From Candidatus Saccharibacteria bacterium UBA6258 (GTDB lineage Bacteria; Patescibacteriota; Saccharimonadia; Saccharimonadales; Saccharimonadaceae): a stretch of 64,000 nucleotides of DNA. The position numbers were made by a program, and so were the translations under genes. The stretch lies in assembly GCA_002441145.1 (NCBI GenBank), contig DJVK01000021.1, positions 922-64,921 of the forward strand, read 5' to 3'. Positions 23,638-32,221 of this stretch are shown piece by piece. Under the pieces are notes generated by a model. It was given only the letters and a program-made list of their open reading frames with translations, searched no databases and had not been told where the DNA came from. Position 1 is the stretch's first letter. The number at the start of each line of letters is the position of its first letter.

Positions 23638-24543
23638 ATGATCGGTGGGGACATTGCATTACAACTCTTTCTGCTCATCAACGTCTTTGTGATAGGCGTC
23701 GTACTTGCCTTTGCGTTCCAACATGCTCGGGCACACTTTAAGCCAGATAAGCCCGAACGAGAGGTTAAAAAGCACCTTCCGCTCTTACCGCTTGATACCC
23801 GCCAACGCATTATCGAAGAAGCCGAAGAGGATTATCAAAAAGTACTTCACCGCGCTGCTCTAGAGCTCGAAAAAAATCTCGAAGCAACGACCGGTCGACT
23901 AAACGCCCAGCTCGACAAAATGGGCGGTGGAATCGTCGAAGATGAAATGCAACGATACAAAGAAGGTCTCGATGAACTGCGCAAAGAAACCGCACAAAGT
24001 ATTGGCAGTGCCCAGGCAGAAATCGAAAGTCACCAAACCGAACTTCGTGCCAAACTCGCTCAGCGTCAAGCAGAGATGGATGCTAAACTCGCCGAACGTC
24101 AGGCTGAACTCGAAGCAAACCTAGCCGCACGCACCACCGAAATGGAAGCCGAATTCAAAGCGCGTCAGGCCGAATACATCAAGAAGCAAGAAGAAATCGA
24201 AGCGCAGCTTGCCCAACACCAAGCAGAACTTAAGGCCGCTCTCAATGAGCGAGAAATCAAACTTTCGCAACACCAGGCAGAACTAGACGACCAGCTCGTC
24301 GAGAGCCAAAAAAAGCACGCTGAAAAACAAGCCCAACTTGAAGAAAAGCTCGAACAAGAAATGGCTGCGAAGCGTGAAGCATTTGCCAGACAACTTGATA
24401 CGAAAGTTGGCGACACGATCGCCGCATTCCTCACTGAAACACTGGGCCATAATGTTGATCTTGGTGCGCAAACGGCATACCTTACAGGCGTTCTTGAAGA
24501 TAACAAAGACGAACTGATACGGAGCATCCGCGATGACGCCTAA
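23638..24543 (+). CDS. F-ATPase b-subunit-like protein with a long coiled coil
   Basis: A 301-residue bitopic protein. One membrane helix (about 8-28) is followed by LLPLDTRQRIIEEAEEDYQK and about 170 residues of charged helix, including tandem copies of a unit like AERQAELEAxLA (about residues 135-230). The C-terminal 50 residues (KVGDTIAAFLTETLGHNVDL) form a compact helical end. Its position before delta and alpha identifies it as the peripheral-stalk b subunit, though it is about twice the usual 156-170 residues. It starts 2 bp after the upstream stop and overlaps the next gene by 11 bp. The family link rests on context and architecture more than on sequence identity. Confidence 0.72.
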   Translation: MIGGDIALQLFLLINVFVIGVVLAFAFQHARAHFKPDKPEREVKKHLPLLPLDTRQRIIEEAEEDYQKVLHRAALELEKNLEATTGRLNAQLDKMGGGIVEDEMQRYKEGLDELRKETAQSIGSAQAEIESHQTELRAKLAQRQAEMDAKLAERQAELEANLAARTTEMEAEFKARQAEYIKKQEEIEAQLAQHQAELKAALNEREIKLSQHQAELDDQLVESQKKHAEKQAQLEEKLEQEMAAKREAFARQLDTKVGDTIAAFLTETLGHNVDLGAQTAYLTGVLEDNKDELIRSIRDDA

Positions 24544-25018
24544 CCTGCCGCCTACCCTTTCTTCGTCACAAGATCTTGCGGCGCTTATATTAGAAATCCG
24601 CGAATACGCAAAATGGTACGGCCAATATTCAGTAGCGAGCCGCGTCAAAGCGAAGTTCACCACTGAACAACCAGAACTCAGTGCCGCTGCCGTCGAAATG
24701 ATACGCGACTGGGGCAAAGAAGAGGCATTATCACAAAAACGCCTAGATCTATTACTATCCACACTCGAAAAACTCAAAAATAAAGCGCCGGTCATTACGA
24801 TTACTTTGGCTGCACCCGCTACGAACGAGGTCAAGAAAACGCTCGTAACCTGGTGCCGTTCTAATATCGCGCCAGACGTATTAGTAAGTTTCAGATTTAA
24901 CGCGACGCTACTTGGCGGCATGGTCGTCAGATCGGGCAGTCATATTTACGACTGGTCGTTCCGGCGCGCTATTTTGAATGAGCGACACAGGTTTGGGGAG
25001 ATGTTAAGTCGTGTTTGA
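24533..25018 (+). CDS. F-ATPase delta/OSCP-like subunit
   Basis: A 161-residue soluble protein between the b-like and alpha-like genes. The C-terminal half carries the family signature region, with FNATLLGGMVVRSGSHIYDW followed by SFRRAIL, matching the typical GG-hydrophobic-R-G-D-S pattern of delta subunits. The N-terminal half is helical. Delta connects the peripheral stalk to the top of the alpha-beta ring, so its presence means this ATPase has a stator. It overlaps neighbours by 11 and 8 bp. Confidence 0.78.
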   Translation: MTPNLPPTLSSSQDLAALILEIREYAKWYGQYSVASRVKAKFTTEQPELSAAAVEMIRDWGKEEALSQKRLDLLLSTLEKLKNKAPVITITLAAPATNEVKKTLVTWCRSNIAPDVLVSFRFNATLLGGMVVRSGSHIYDWSFRRAILNERHRFGEMLSRV

Positions 25019-26486
25019 TAATCAGGCATTTCAAAAACTTGTCGAAGCTGGTAACCTAACCGGTGAAGTCGTGGCTGTCAACCGCTTCCTTGTCGAAGTA
25101 AAGGGGCTCGAAGGTGTCCGTATCGGTGCACAGATCCTTTTTGATGATGGCCAGCGTGGTATGGTGCGTGAAGCATACGGCGACAAGGTCATTTTATATA
25201 ACATCGATTCCGAAAACCTCGCACTTGGCGCCCTTGCTGTCGTCGAAGGTGACATACTTACCATTCCCGTCGGTAAAGAACTTATTGGTCGCGTCATTAG
25301 CCCAACGGGCCAACCCCTTGACGGTAAAGGTGCAATTCGCACTTCACAGATGTCGGGTATCTTTAACGCCGCGCCAGGTATTATGGACCGCAAAGTGCTC
25401 GACACGCAGCTAGCAAGTGGCGTTACTGCTGTCGACAGCTTCTTTCCAATCGTGCTTGGTCAGCGTATTGCCATCCTCGGTGACAGTAAGTCTGGTAAAA
25501 GTACCTTCTTAAGCCAGCTTAGTGCAAACCAACAAGGCACCGACCGCATCGTGGTCTTCGTCCTTATCGGTAAACGCAAGGTAGACATCGAGCGTCTATT
25601 AGCCAACCTACGCGAATCGGGTGCCATGGAACACACCATCGTCGTGCTCGCCAATATCTTCGACTCATTGACGCAAAGCTACCTTGCACCCTACGCAGGA
25701 GCCGCCATGGCGGAACACCTTTGGTATGGTGGTCAAGATGTGATCATTGTTTACGACGACCTGAGCAGTCACGCCGAATCTTACCGTCAACTTTCGTTGT
25801 TGCAAGAAGTCGACCCAGGGCGAGACTCATACCCTGGTGACATCTTCTACACCCACTCGAGCCTGCTAGAGCGTGCTGGCAAGCTATTGTCTAACAGCAA
25901 AACACTGACGTCGCTACCGGTCGTCCTGACCCCTAACGACGACATCACCGCCTACCTCTCGACGAACATCATGTCTATTACCGACGGTCAGATCGTCTTT
26001 GACTTAGGCTACTTCCGTCGAGGCATCCGCCCAGCAGTTAACGCCGGTCTATCAGTCTCCCGTGTCGGTGGACAAGCTCAGACCAACCGTCAAAAGCGAC
26101 TCTCGACCAATCTCTTTAAATCGCTCGCAAACTACCACCAAGCCGAAGAGTTCTCACACTTTAGTTCGCAATTGTCTAAAGAAACCCGCCTCGACCTTGC
26201 ACGTGGTAAACACTTATACGCCGCTCTGCAACAGCCTCCAGAGGCTCTCTATTCACTACCTGAGCAGCAGTTAATGCTCGAAACAATCATGATAAGCCCG
26301 GATGACCGCGCTATCGACGTTGCCCAGCTCAAGACTGCCGTCAAAGATTTGGCCGCACAGGCCAAAGCAGACGAAGATTACGACCGGCTTGAGGCTGATT
26401 TGCTTAAGAAATTTGGCGCCGAAGTGTTAACAGAGAAAAAACCTGCCGAAGCCCCGACACAGGAGACCAACAATGCGAAGAGCTAA
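25011..26486 (+). CDS. F1-ATPase alpha-like subunit of a divergent rotary ATPase
   Basis: A 491-residue alpha homologue. The P-loop is GDSKSGKST (about 162; canonical GDRQTGKT), followed by the conserved DPGRDSYPGDIFYTHSSLLE. The arginine finger is kept in SVSRVGGQAQT (about 350). The N-terminus is about 15-20 residues shorter than usual, removing part of the segment that contacts delta, and the C-terminus ends in an Ala/Glu/Pro/Lys-rich tail. Conserved motifs indicate that it can complete the catalytic sites of the beta-like subunit. It overlaps gamma by 14 bp, so translation is coupled. Confidence 0.9.
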   Translation: MFDNQAFQKLVEAGNLTGEVVAVNRFLVEVKGLEGVRIGAQILFDDGQRGMVREAYGDKVILYNIDSENLALGALAVVEGDILTIPVGKELIGRVISPTGQPLDGKGAIRTSQMSGIFNAAPGIMDRKVLDTQLASGVTAVDSFFPIVLGQRIAILGDSKSGKSTFLSQLSANQQGTDRIVVFVLIGKRKVDIERLLANLRESGAMEHTIVVLANIFDSLTQSYLAPYAGAAMAEHLWYGGQDVIIVYDDLSSHAESYRQLSLLQEVDPGRDSYPGDIFYTHSSLLERAGKLLSNSKTLTSLPVVLTPNDDITAYLSTNIMSITDGQIVFDLGYFRRGIRPAVNAGLSVSRVGGQAQTNRQKRLSTNLFKSLANYHQAEEFSHFSSQLSKETRLDLARGKHLYAALQQPPEALYSLPEQQLMLETIMISPDDRAIDVAQLKTAVKDLAAQAKADEDYDRLEADLLKKFGAEVLTEKKPAEAPTQETNNAKS

Positions 26487-27336
26487 GGTTATCGAAAAAG
26501 ACGCCGAGAGTATCGGAACGCTCAAAGACCTAACCAACGTCTTTGAAAGCCTGGCGAGTACTCAGGTGGCAAAAGTCAAAACCAAAGCCATGCTTAGCCA
26601 GGAATTCTTCCAGCTGCTCTGGCAGCGCTACACTGCTATCCGTGTCGACCCTAAAAAACGCCTCACCTACCGTGAAGACGTCGGTAATAACGGTCGCAAG
26701 GTACTCGTACTGATTTCGGCAGAAGCCGGTCTAAGTGGCGACTTGGACATGCGTATGATTGAAACCATGCAACAAGAGTATGATCAAGGTTCGACGGATA
26801 TTATCGTGCTCGGTAGCCACGGCGCCAGCCAACTTGCACAACGTGGCATCCCCTATGTTCGATTCTTCCAGGTTCCCGAGTCTGACAGCTACGTCGATGT
26901 CAGTCCGGTCATTGCAGCAGTTATGCCCTACTCTAAAATCGTCGTCTATTACGAAGAGTACATATCTCTTGGCCAGCAAGAAATTCGCTCAATCGACCTC
27001 GTATCACACGTCAAAGATATGAGTGAAGATGCTGACGAAGATATCATCACCGCAGAAGATACGATTTTCGAACCTTCGCTTGATGAAATTGCCGATCAGA
27101 TGGAAATGACAATGATGAGCCTGGCGCTAAGCCAAACCATTTTGCAGTCCGGCCTTGCCCAAGCAGCCAGCCGCTTTAATGCCATGACCGTCGCAGAGGA
27201 TCGTGCCGGCGAATTGTTAGATCAATATAAATTAGAGTTTCACCGTGCAAAACGTTCCGAAAGTGACCGACGTTTGCGCGAGGTGCTCGTTGGAATCAAG
27301 AAGAAACGTCGTCAAGCCGCGGCAGGGAGTCAATAA
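26473..27336 (+). CDS. F1-ATPase gamma-like subunit
   Basis: A 287-residue rotor-shaft homologue. The family's N-terminal helix is present as EKDAESIGTLKDLTNVFESL, the central Rossmann-like domain contains GLSGDLD (canonical GLCGxxN), and the C-terminal helix contains QAASRFNAMTVAEDRAGELL, aligned with the canonical AARMxAMxxAxxNAxxL. A final Lys/Arg-rich tail is present. A real shaft subunit argues that the complex rotates rather than being a static ATPase. It overlaps alpha by 14 bp and ends 2 bp before beta. Confidence 0.87.
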   Translation: MRRAKVIEKDAESIGTLKDLTNVFESLASTQVAKVKTKAMLSQEFFQLLWQRYTAIRVDPKKRLTYREDVGNNGRKVLVLISAEAGLSGDLDMRMIETMQQEYDQGSTDIIVLGSHGASQLAQRGIPYVRFFQVPESDSYVDVSPVIAAVMPYSKIVVYYEEYISLGQQEIRSIDLVSHVKDMSEDADEDIITAEDTIFEPSLDEIADQMEMTMMSLALSQTILQSGLAQAASRFNAMTVAEDRAGELLDQYKLEFHRAKRSESDRRLREVLVGIKKKRRQAAAGSQ

Positions 27337-27338
27337 TC

Positions 27339-28751
27339 ATGGAAGCTACTACACCAGACATTACTAAGGATTACGTCGGTATCGTCACAGCTATCCGCGG
27401 CCTGACAGTCGAAGTCCAGCTTATTAAAAACCGCCCTGATATCAAAGAGCTACTCCTCATCGAAGAACACCCCGAGGTCTATCTTGAGGTTAATTTCTTT
27501 CGCAATGAAAAAGCAATTTGCTTAAACCTAAACAACGATCAAACGGTCCGATGTGGTCAAAAGATCTACCGTACACGAACGAGGGTGACCGTTCCTGTTG
27601 GTCCAAAGACGATGGGCCGTGTCTTTAACGCACTTGGGGCAGCACTCGATAAAGCCGAAGAGATTACCGATAACCGTCGTTCGATTACCGAACCATCTGG
27701 AACTAATAGCTATCGCAGCAGCCAAAAACTCGAGCTACTCGAAACAGGCCTGAAAGTAATCGACTTCCTTACTCCATTCGTCAAAGGTCGCAAAATTGGC
27801 ATCGTCGGCGGTGCCGGTGTCGGCAAGACCGTCCTGACCATGGAAATGATTCACAACGTTACCCGTAGCGAAAAATCACTATCTATTTATTGTGGTGTTG
27901 GCGAGCGTATTCGTGAAGGTAACGAACTTTATGAAACACTTAAAGATACCGACGTTCTCAAAAATACCGTCATGTTCTTTGGGCAGATGGACGCGACTCC
28001 TGCTATTCGTAGTATGGTCGGCCCGGCGGCTGCCACGGCCGCCGAATACTTCCGCGACGAAGAAGGTCGCGACATCCTGTTCTTTGTCGACAACATCTAT
28101 CGTCACGTCCAAGCGATGACCGAGCTCAGCACCAACCTTGGGCTTATTCCATCAGAAGGTGGATACTCACCTATGGTGTTTTCAGACCTCCGCCGACTGC
28201 AAGACCGTTTAAGTAGTACCGAACATGGCACCATCACTAGCGTCCAGGCCGTGTATATCCCCGCCGACGACCTTTCGGACCCTGCCGTGCAAGCAATTAG
28301 CCAACAGCTCGACTCAGTGCTTGTGCTCAGTCGTTCTATCGCAGAGCAAGGTATTCGCCCAGCAGTCGACCTGCTTAAAACCACCAGTTCCCTGCTCACC
28401 CCGCAAATCGTCGGCGAACGTCACTATCGTCTAGCCGAACGCGTCCAGGCTATCATGCAAAAGTATGACTCACTTAAAAACATCATCGCGATCGTCGGTG
28501 AAAACGAATTGAGCCCTGGCGACCGTGCCGACTACCAGAATGCCAAGAAGCTAATTCAATTCTTTAGCCAAGATTTCTCAGTCGCCGAAAAGTTCTCGGG
28601 TAAGCCTGGCGAATACTACACGCTTGAGCAAACTCTCGACGGCATAGAAGAAATCATCAACGGCAAAGCTACCGATAGCAAGGCCGCCGAAGCTGAGAAA
28701 CCTGCAGAAGCCAAGCCGGCCGAAGTAGCGCCAGTAGAAGAAAAGAAGTGA
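27339..28751 (+). CDS. F1-ATPase beta-like catalytic subunit with altered motifs
   Basis: A 470-residue beta homologue. The Walker A is GGAGVGKT (about 152), the catalytic Glu and its neighbour Arg are kept in GVGERIREGNELY (about 188), and Walker B is in LFFVDNIYRH. Three canonical features are altered: DELSEED, the lever contacting gamma, reads NELSPGD; the adenine-stacking Tyr in GIYPAVDPL reads GIRPAVDLL, so Tyr is replaced by Arg; and the C-terminal FYMVG region is replaced by an Ala/Glu/Pro/Lys-rich tail. The subunit should hydrolyse ATP. The stop codon overlaps the epsilon start (TGATG). Confidence 0.9.
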   Translation: MEATTPDITKDYVGIVTAIRGLTVEVQLIKNRPDIKELLLIEEHPEVYLEVNFFRNEKAICLNLNNDQTVRCGQKIYRTRTRVTVPVGPKTMGRVFNALGAALDKAEEITDNRRSITEPSGTNSYRSSQKLELLETGLKVIDFLTPFVKGRKIGIVGGAGVGKTVLTMEMIHNVTRSEKSLSIYCGVGERIREGNELYETLKDTDVLKNTVMFFGQMDATPAIRSMVGPAAATAAEYFRDEEGRDILFFVDNIYRHVQAMTELSTNLGLIPSEGGYSPMVFSDLRRLQDRLSSTEHGTITSVQAVYIPADDLSDPAVQAISQQLDSVLVLSRSIAEQGIRPAVDLLKTTSSLLTPQIVGERHYRLAERVQAIMQKYDSLKNIIAIVGENELSPGDRADYQNAKKLIQFFSQDFSVAEKFSGKPGEYYTLEQTLDGIEEIINGKATDSKAAEAEKPAEAKPAEVAPVEEKK

Positions 28752-29017
28752 TGACGAATAGCAACAAGCAAAATCAACCACTTCACGTCATCGCCCGTGC
28801 CCCGTTTACGGTCTACTACGAGGGGCCGGCGCTTTCTGTGACCGCGGTAAATAAGGTCGGTAAGTTTGATATCCTATCAGGCCATGCTGACTTTTTTTCA
28901 ATGCTCTCTAAATGTGAATGCGTCATTACCACCGATACAGATGACGTCACTTTTGACATCAATAATGGAATCATCACCGTACGCGACAACGAAGTCATGC
29001 TCTTCGTAAATATGTAA
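28751..29017 (+). CDS. F1-ATPase epsilon-like subunit, N-terminal domain only
   Basis: An 88-residue protein matching only the beta-sandwich domain of epsilon (GKFDILSGHADFFSML, then FDINNGIITVRDNEVMLFV). The C-terminal helical hairpin, which inhibits ATP hydrolysis in canonical enzymes, is missing, consistent with a complex run in the hydrolysis direction. Start ATG at 28751 overlaps the beta stop; the GTG one codon earlier is not needed. It ends the operon, 5 bp from the convergent surface-protein gene, with no terminator hairpin visible. Confidence 0.85.
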   Translation: MTNSNKQNQPLHVIARAPFTVYYEGPALSVTAVNKVGKFDILSGHADFFSMLSKCECVITTDTDDVTFDINNGIITVRDNEVMLFVNM

Positions 29018-29022
29018 TAGCC

Positions 29023-30054
29023 TTACTGCGCGATAATATAGTCGAATGCGTAACCGCCGGGAGCCATTGCGCCATCGACACTAATGCTAAACCCGGTCGA
29101 GGTACGATTAACGTATAGCCCGGGAACGCTTCGGCCGATAGGCGTCACGTTGACATGTGGCGTGTTGCCATATTTCTCTCGGAATGTAATCGTCGCCAGC
29201 AGACCATTACCGGCACCAACACCAGCATTTACTGCCACCGTTCCTGACGTGTCATTACCGCTAATCGATACGGTACCATTACTGCCTACTCCGCCGCCAC
29301 TACCGACACCTGGTGCGACACCACTGCTGATTAGGTGCCCAGCAATCGTCAGTGTACTCACCTGAAAGTTACGTACCGACAACGAGCCGCCGATTGAAAG
29401 ATTACCAGTGACATTCATATTATTATTAATCGTCGTTAATTGATTTACGGTTAGTGAACCTTGTAGTCGAGTTATGCCGGCAACCTGTAGGTCTTTGCGT
29501 AGGTTAAGATTCGAAATTGTCGCATCTCCATTTACATTCAAATCTTCGACAGCAGTCTCACCCGCGCTCAGCTTACCTAAGCTGGCATCGGTTGCGGTAA
29601 ACTTACTGTTCAAATTAAGTTGGCCGGCAATATTGACATCACTGCCCATAATGACCTTGCCATTAAACTTAGAGTTGGGGCCAACTACGAGCTCTGTGTC
29701 GGCGTTGCCTACAGGGTTACGGCTTACACCAAGGCTTTCAAGTACTGACGAACTAATCGTGACACCCTTGGCAGTAGCTTCGTCCTCGGCCGTTGCCTGA
29801 TTGCGCATAACGAAGGTGATTATAGCAACGTTAGCCACCAGCACCGCCGCAACAACCGCAAGACCAACAAAGGTCGCCTTGTGGCTTGGTCGATATGCGA
29901 CGCGGCGACGGCCAGATACTGGCGTTGTCGTCGCCGATGCTACCGATGACGCGTCGCTAGAATCCTGCGCATCAGAATCTTCGCTACCCGAAGCGTACAA
30001 CACTTCTGGTGCCGGTGCTTCAGGAGAATCGGTGTCTTTTGGTTCTTCACTCAT
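29023..30054 (-). CDS. Bitopic cell-surface protein with repetitive beta region and tail-fibre-like end
   Basis: A 343-residue protein. The cytoplasmic N-terminus (about 60 residues) is Asp/Glu/Ser/Pro-rich, then a membrane helix (about 64-84), then an external region of short repeats such as NVNGDATISNLNLRKDLQV and NVTGNLSIGGSLSV, typical of a beta helix or bactofilin-like stack. After a Gly-rich linker, the C-terminal domain (ATITFREKYGNTPHV onward) resembles tail-fibre tip domains. Probable surface appendage or adhesin; the function is inferred. A TTGCAA-17-TATACT promoter drives it, and it converges on the ATPase operon. Confidence 0.75.
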   Translation of the reverse strand: MSEEPKDTDSPEAPAPEVLYASGSEDSDAQDSSDASSVASATTTPVSGRRRVAYRPSHKATFVGLAVVAAVLVANVAIITFVMRNQATAEDEATAKGVTISSSVLESLGVSRNPVGNADTELVVGPNSKFNGKVIMGSDVNIAGQLNLNSKFTATDASLGKLSAGETAVEDLNVNGDATISNLNLRKDLQVAGITRLQGSLTVNQLTTINNNMNVTGNLSIGGSLSVRNFQVSTLTIAGHLISSGVAPGVGSGGGVGSNGTVSISGNDTSGTVAVNAGVGAGNGLLATITFREKYGNTPHVNVTPIGRSVPGLYVNRTSTGFSISVDGAMAPGGYAFDYIIAQ

Positions 30055-30080
30055 GTCTGTGTTTACTTAGTTATATGCTA

Positions 30081-30109
30081 AGTATACCGCTTACTGTAAA
30101 AACTTGCAA
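30081..30109 (-). promoter_or_regulatory. Promoter of the 343-aa surface protein gene
   Basis: On the minus strand TTGCAA (30104-30109), 17 bp, TATACT (30081-30086); the predicted leader is about 20 nt. Confidence 0.6.
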
Positions 30110-30139
30110 AATTCTTACGCTTCACCGACAATATATTAT

Positions 30140-30871
30140 ATGCTCAGGTACGTTGGGGGTTTTGTTGTCATTGTTGTCGCTATAGGTGGAATTATTATTC
30201 ACACCCCTTCTGCGCTCGCTGAAACATCATCGTCTAATAACTTTCAATTCAACGAAACCAGTGTCGGCACCAGCGGCCTACTTAACTCTAAGTCAACTAA
30301 CTTCGGGGTCACCGAAGCTACCGGTGACTTAGGCGTCGGCAATTCGGCATCATCGAACTTCCAGATTGATGCCGGTAGCAAGACTAGCCACGAACCAACA
30401 TTGTCGTTTAGTGTCGATCAGTTCAACGCCAACTTTAACAGTTTCAGTCCGTCATCTTCATCCGTCTCTACAGCAAAGTTCTCTGTGTCTAATTATTCTA
30501 GCTGGGGATACGCCGTACAAATATATGGTGCGCCGCCAACAAATGGCACGCATACTATTGCGGCGATGACCGGAACGCCAGCCTCACCACAAACCGGCAT
30601 CGAACAGTTCGGCATCAATCTTGTGGCAAACACCATACCGTCGTCAGTAGGCGCAAATATCGATAACGGTGGGTTTGGGTTCGGTACCGTGGCCGCAAAT
30701 TACAGTACACCTAATAAATATCGGTACGTAAACGGCGAGACAATCGCGTCGGCCCCGAAAAGCTCAGGGGTGAGTATCTATACGATCAGCTATCTCGTGA
30801 ATGTTGCTGGCCGGACGCCTGGTGGTAAATACACAAGTAATCAAATGCTTGTCGTGACCGGTACCTACTAA
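30140..30871 (+). CDS. Secreted surface protein, first of three related genes
   Basis: A 243-residue exported protein. The start at 30140 gives a textbook signal peptide ending in PSALA; the upstream in-frame TTG at 30104 is rejected. A Ser/Asn/Gly-rich N-terminal part precedes a C-terminal domain (about 110-243) that aligns with the C-terminal domains of the next two proteins: GYAVQIYG, then GIEQFGINLVANT, then IYTISYLVNVAGRTPGGKY, and a final TGTY. I recognise no named family. The shared domain ending in a short aromatic tail may be a wall-attachment module. Confidence 0.75.
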   Translation: MLRYVGGFVVIVVAIGGIIIHTPSALAETSSSNNFQFNETSVGTSGLLNSKSTNFGVTEATGDLGVGNSASSNFQIDAGSKTSHEPTLSFSVDQFNANFNSFSPSSSSVSTAKFSVSNYSSWGYAVQIYGAPPTNGTHTIAAMTGTPASPQTGIEQFGINLVANTIPSSVGANIDNGGFGFGTVAANYSTPNKYRYVNGETIASAPKSSGVSIYTISYLVNVAGRTPGGKYTSNQMLVVTGTY

Positions 30872-30909
30872 ATACCTGTGGATAACCGTAAAATACAGTA
30901 AAAAAGGTG

Positions 30910-30939
30910 TTGACAGCCCGTTACCGCTAATGCTATCAT
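30910..30939 (+). promoter_or_regulatory. Strong promoter of the 382-aa surface protein gene
   Basis: TTGACA (30910-30915), 18 bp, TATCAT (30934-30939). The predicted leader of about 33 nt is A-rich and carries no Shine-Dalgarno sequence. Confidence 0.72.
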
Positions 30940-30978
30940 CGCCATAGAAAGCACTAAAAATAAACAAAAAAATCCACC

Positions 30979-32127
30979 ATGAAAATAAAAACTACCCAGC
31001 CCATTTTCCGTGTTCTTAGCGTCTTTACGCTTGTCGCGGTGCTCACAGTACAGTCATTATTAATAGCTCCTGCTTATGCAGGTCAAATTACACTCCGTAG
31101 CCTCACCTTGCAGGCAAACGGTGCGGTAGGCGGCGCAACACCCGGCGGCGTTGTTAACCACTTCTTCAACTTGACGACGCCAACTGCCGGCAACGTCGGA
31201 GCGGTCAAGTATGAATACTGTACAACGGCTGCAGACGTCGGTGCTGCAGTTTGTACATCTCCAACTGGGTTGGACGTCAGTGCGGCTACGCTGGGTAGCG
31301 AAGCGGGATTTACGGGCGTCGAAATCGTGGGCATCGACACCAAGTCTTTCTACATCAAGCCAATTAGCAACACACCTATCGCTATGGGTGCCAACGCAGT
31401 GCTCCAGCACCAGTTTGGTAACATCACCAACCCGTCAACAACCAATACAACATTCTTTGTTCGTATTAGTACCTACACGACAATTGATGCAACCGGTACG
31501 GCAGTCGACGCCGGTACAGTAACGGCAAGCACATCGACTAACATCGAACTAAGCGGCATAATGCCCGAGTCACTCGTCTTCTGTACGGGCGCCACGATTC
31601 CACTTGGTGCCGGTAGCGTCCCTGACTGTGCCAATGCGGCATCAGGTGTCATCACCTTCAACCAGCTCTTCTCTCCAACTGACACAGCAACTTCTACATC
31701 GCAGATGGCTGCATCGACCAACGCAGGTGCCGGTTATGCCATCAGCGTCAACGGCCCAACATTGACTTCAGGTTCAAACACGGTCACAGCGATGGCAGCA
31801 CCGCTCACGTCAATCAAGGGTACTGGCCAGTTTGGGCTAAACCTAAAAGCTAATACTATCGCAGCCGCAGCAGCAGCTTTCGGCGCAGAAGTCTCTCCAG
31901 CCACAGATCCCGTGAATGATTACCGCGGACAAGCAGCATCTGGCTACGAGCTTGTCGACACCTTCTCGTTCATCTCGGGCAGCACGGTCGCAAACAGCTA
32001 CGCTGGAGGCGCCGGGGCATCAAACGCTCAGATTTACACTGTAAGTTACATCGCGAACGTACCAGGTAGCCAGCCTGCCGGTACCTACAGCACAACCCTG
32101 ACCTACATCTGTACGCCTACCTACTAG
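30979..32127 (+). CDS. Secreted surface protein, second of three related genes
   Basis: A 382-residue exported protein with a signal peptide ending PAYAG. An N-terminal beta-rich domain (ITLRSLTLQANGAVGGATPG) carries a Cys pair (EYC and VC), a middle segment has FFVRISTYTTIDATGTAVDAG, and the C-terminal domain contains GYAISVNGPTL and QFGLNLKANT and ends in CTPTY. It is a close paralogue of the next protein, probably by tandem duplication. It has a near-consensus promoter and is likely an abundant surface-layer-like protein; that role is inference. No sortase motif is present. Confidence 0.8.
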   Translation: MKIKTTQPIFRVLSVFTLVAVLTVQSLLIAPAYAGQITLRSLTLQANGAVGGATPGGVVNHFFNLTTPTAGNVGAVKYEYCTTAADVGAAVCTSPTGLDVSAATLGSEAGFTGVEIVGIDTKSFYIKPISNTPIAMGANAVLQHQFGNITNPSTTNTTFFVRISTYTTIDATGTAVDAGTVTASTSTNIELSGIMPESLVFCTGATIPLGAGSVPDCANAASGVITFNQLFSPTDTATSTSQMAASTNAGAGYAISVNGPTLTSGSNTVTAMAAPLTSIKGTGQFGLNLKANTIAAAAAAFGAEVSPATDPVNDYRGQAASGYELVDTFSFISGSTVANSYAGGAGASNAQIYTVSYIANVPGSQPAGTYSTTLTYICTPTY

Positions 32128-32184
32128 AACTCCCTTACCTACCGCATCAAACCACTTGTACACATACAATTAGTTATCCACACG

Positions 32185-32214
32185 TTGACCACGAGTTTAT
32201 GCTTATGGTACACT
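32185..32214 (+). promoter_or_regulatory. Promoter of the 372-aa surface protein gene
   Basis: TTGACC (32185-32190), 18 bp, TACACT (32209-32214), ending 7 nt before the ATG, so the message is predicted to be leaderless despite the good -35 box. Confidence 0.65.
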
Positions 32215-32221
32215 GCTCAAT

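Noticed and set aside
24283..24921. Minus-strand open frame of 212 codons in the ATPase operon
   Set aside because: It is antisense to the b-like and delta-like genes and rich in Ser/Phe/Cys, the reverse reading of the charged coiled coil. It has no expression signals.
25011..29017. Ordinary F1Fo ATP synthase operon
   Set aside because: Subunit a is absent, the c-like hairpin lacks a carboxylate, epsilon lacks its C-terminal domain and beta motifs are altered, so I do not call it a standard ATP synthase.
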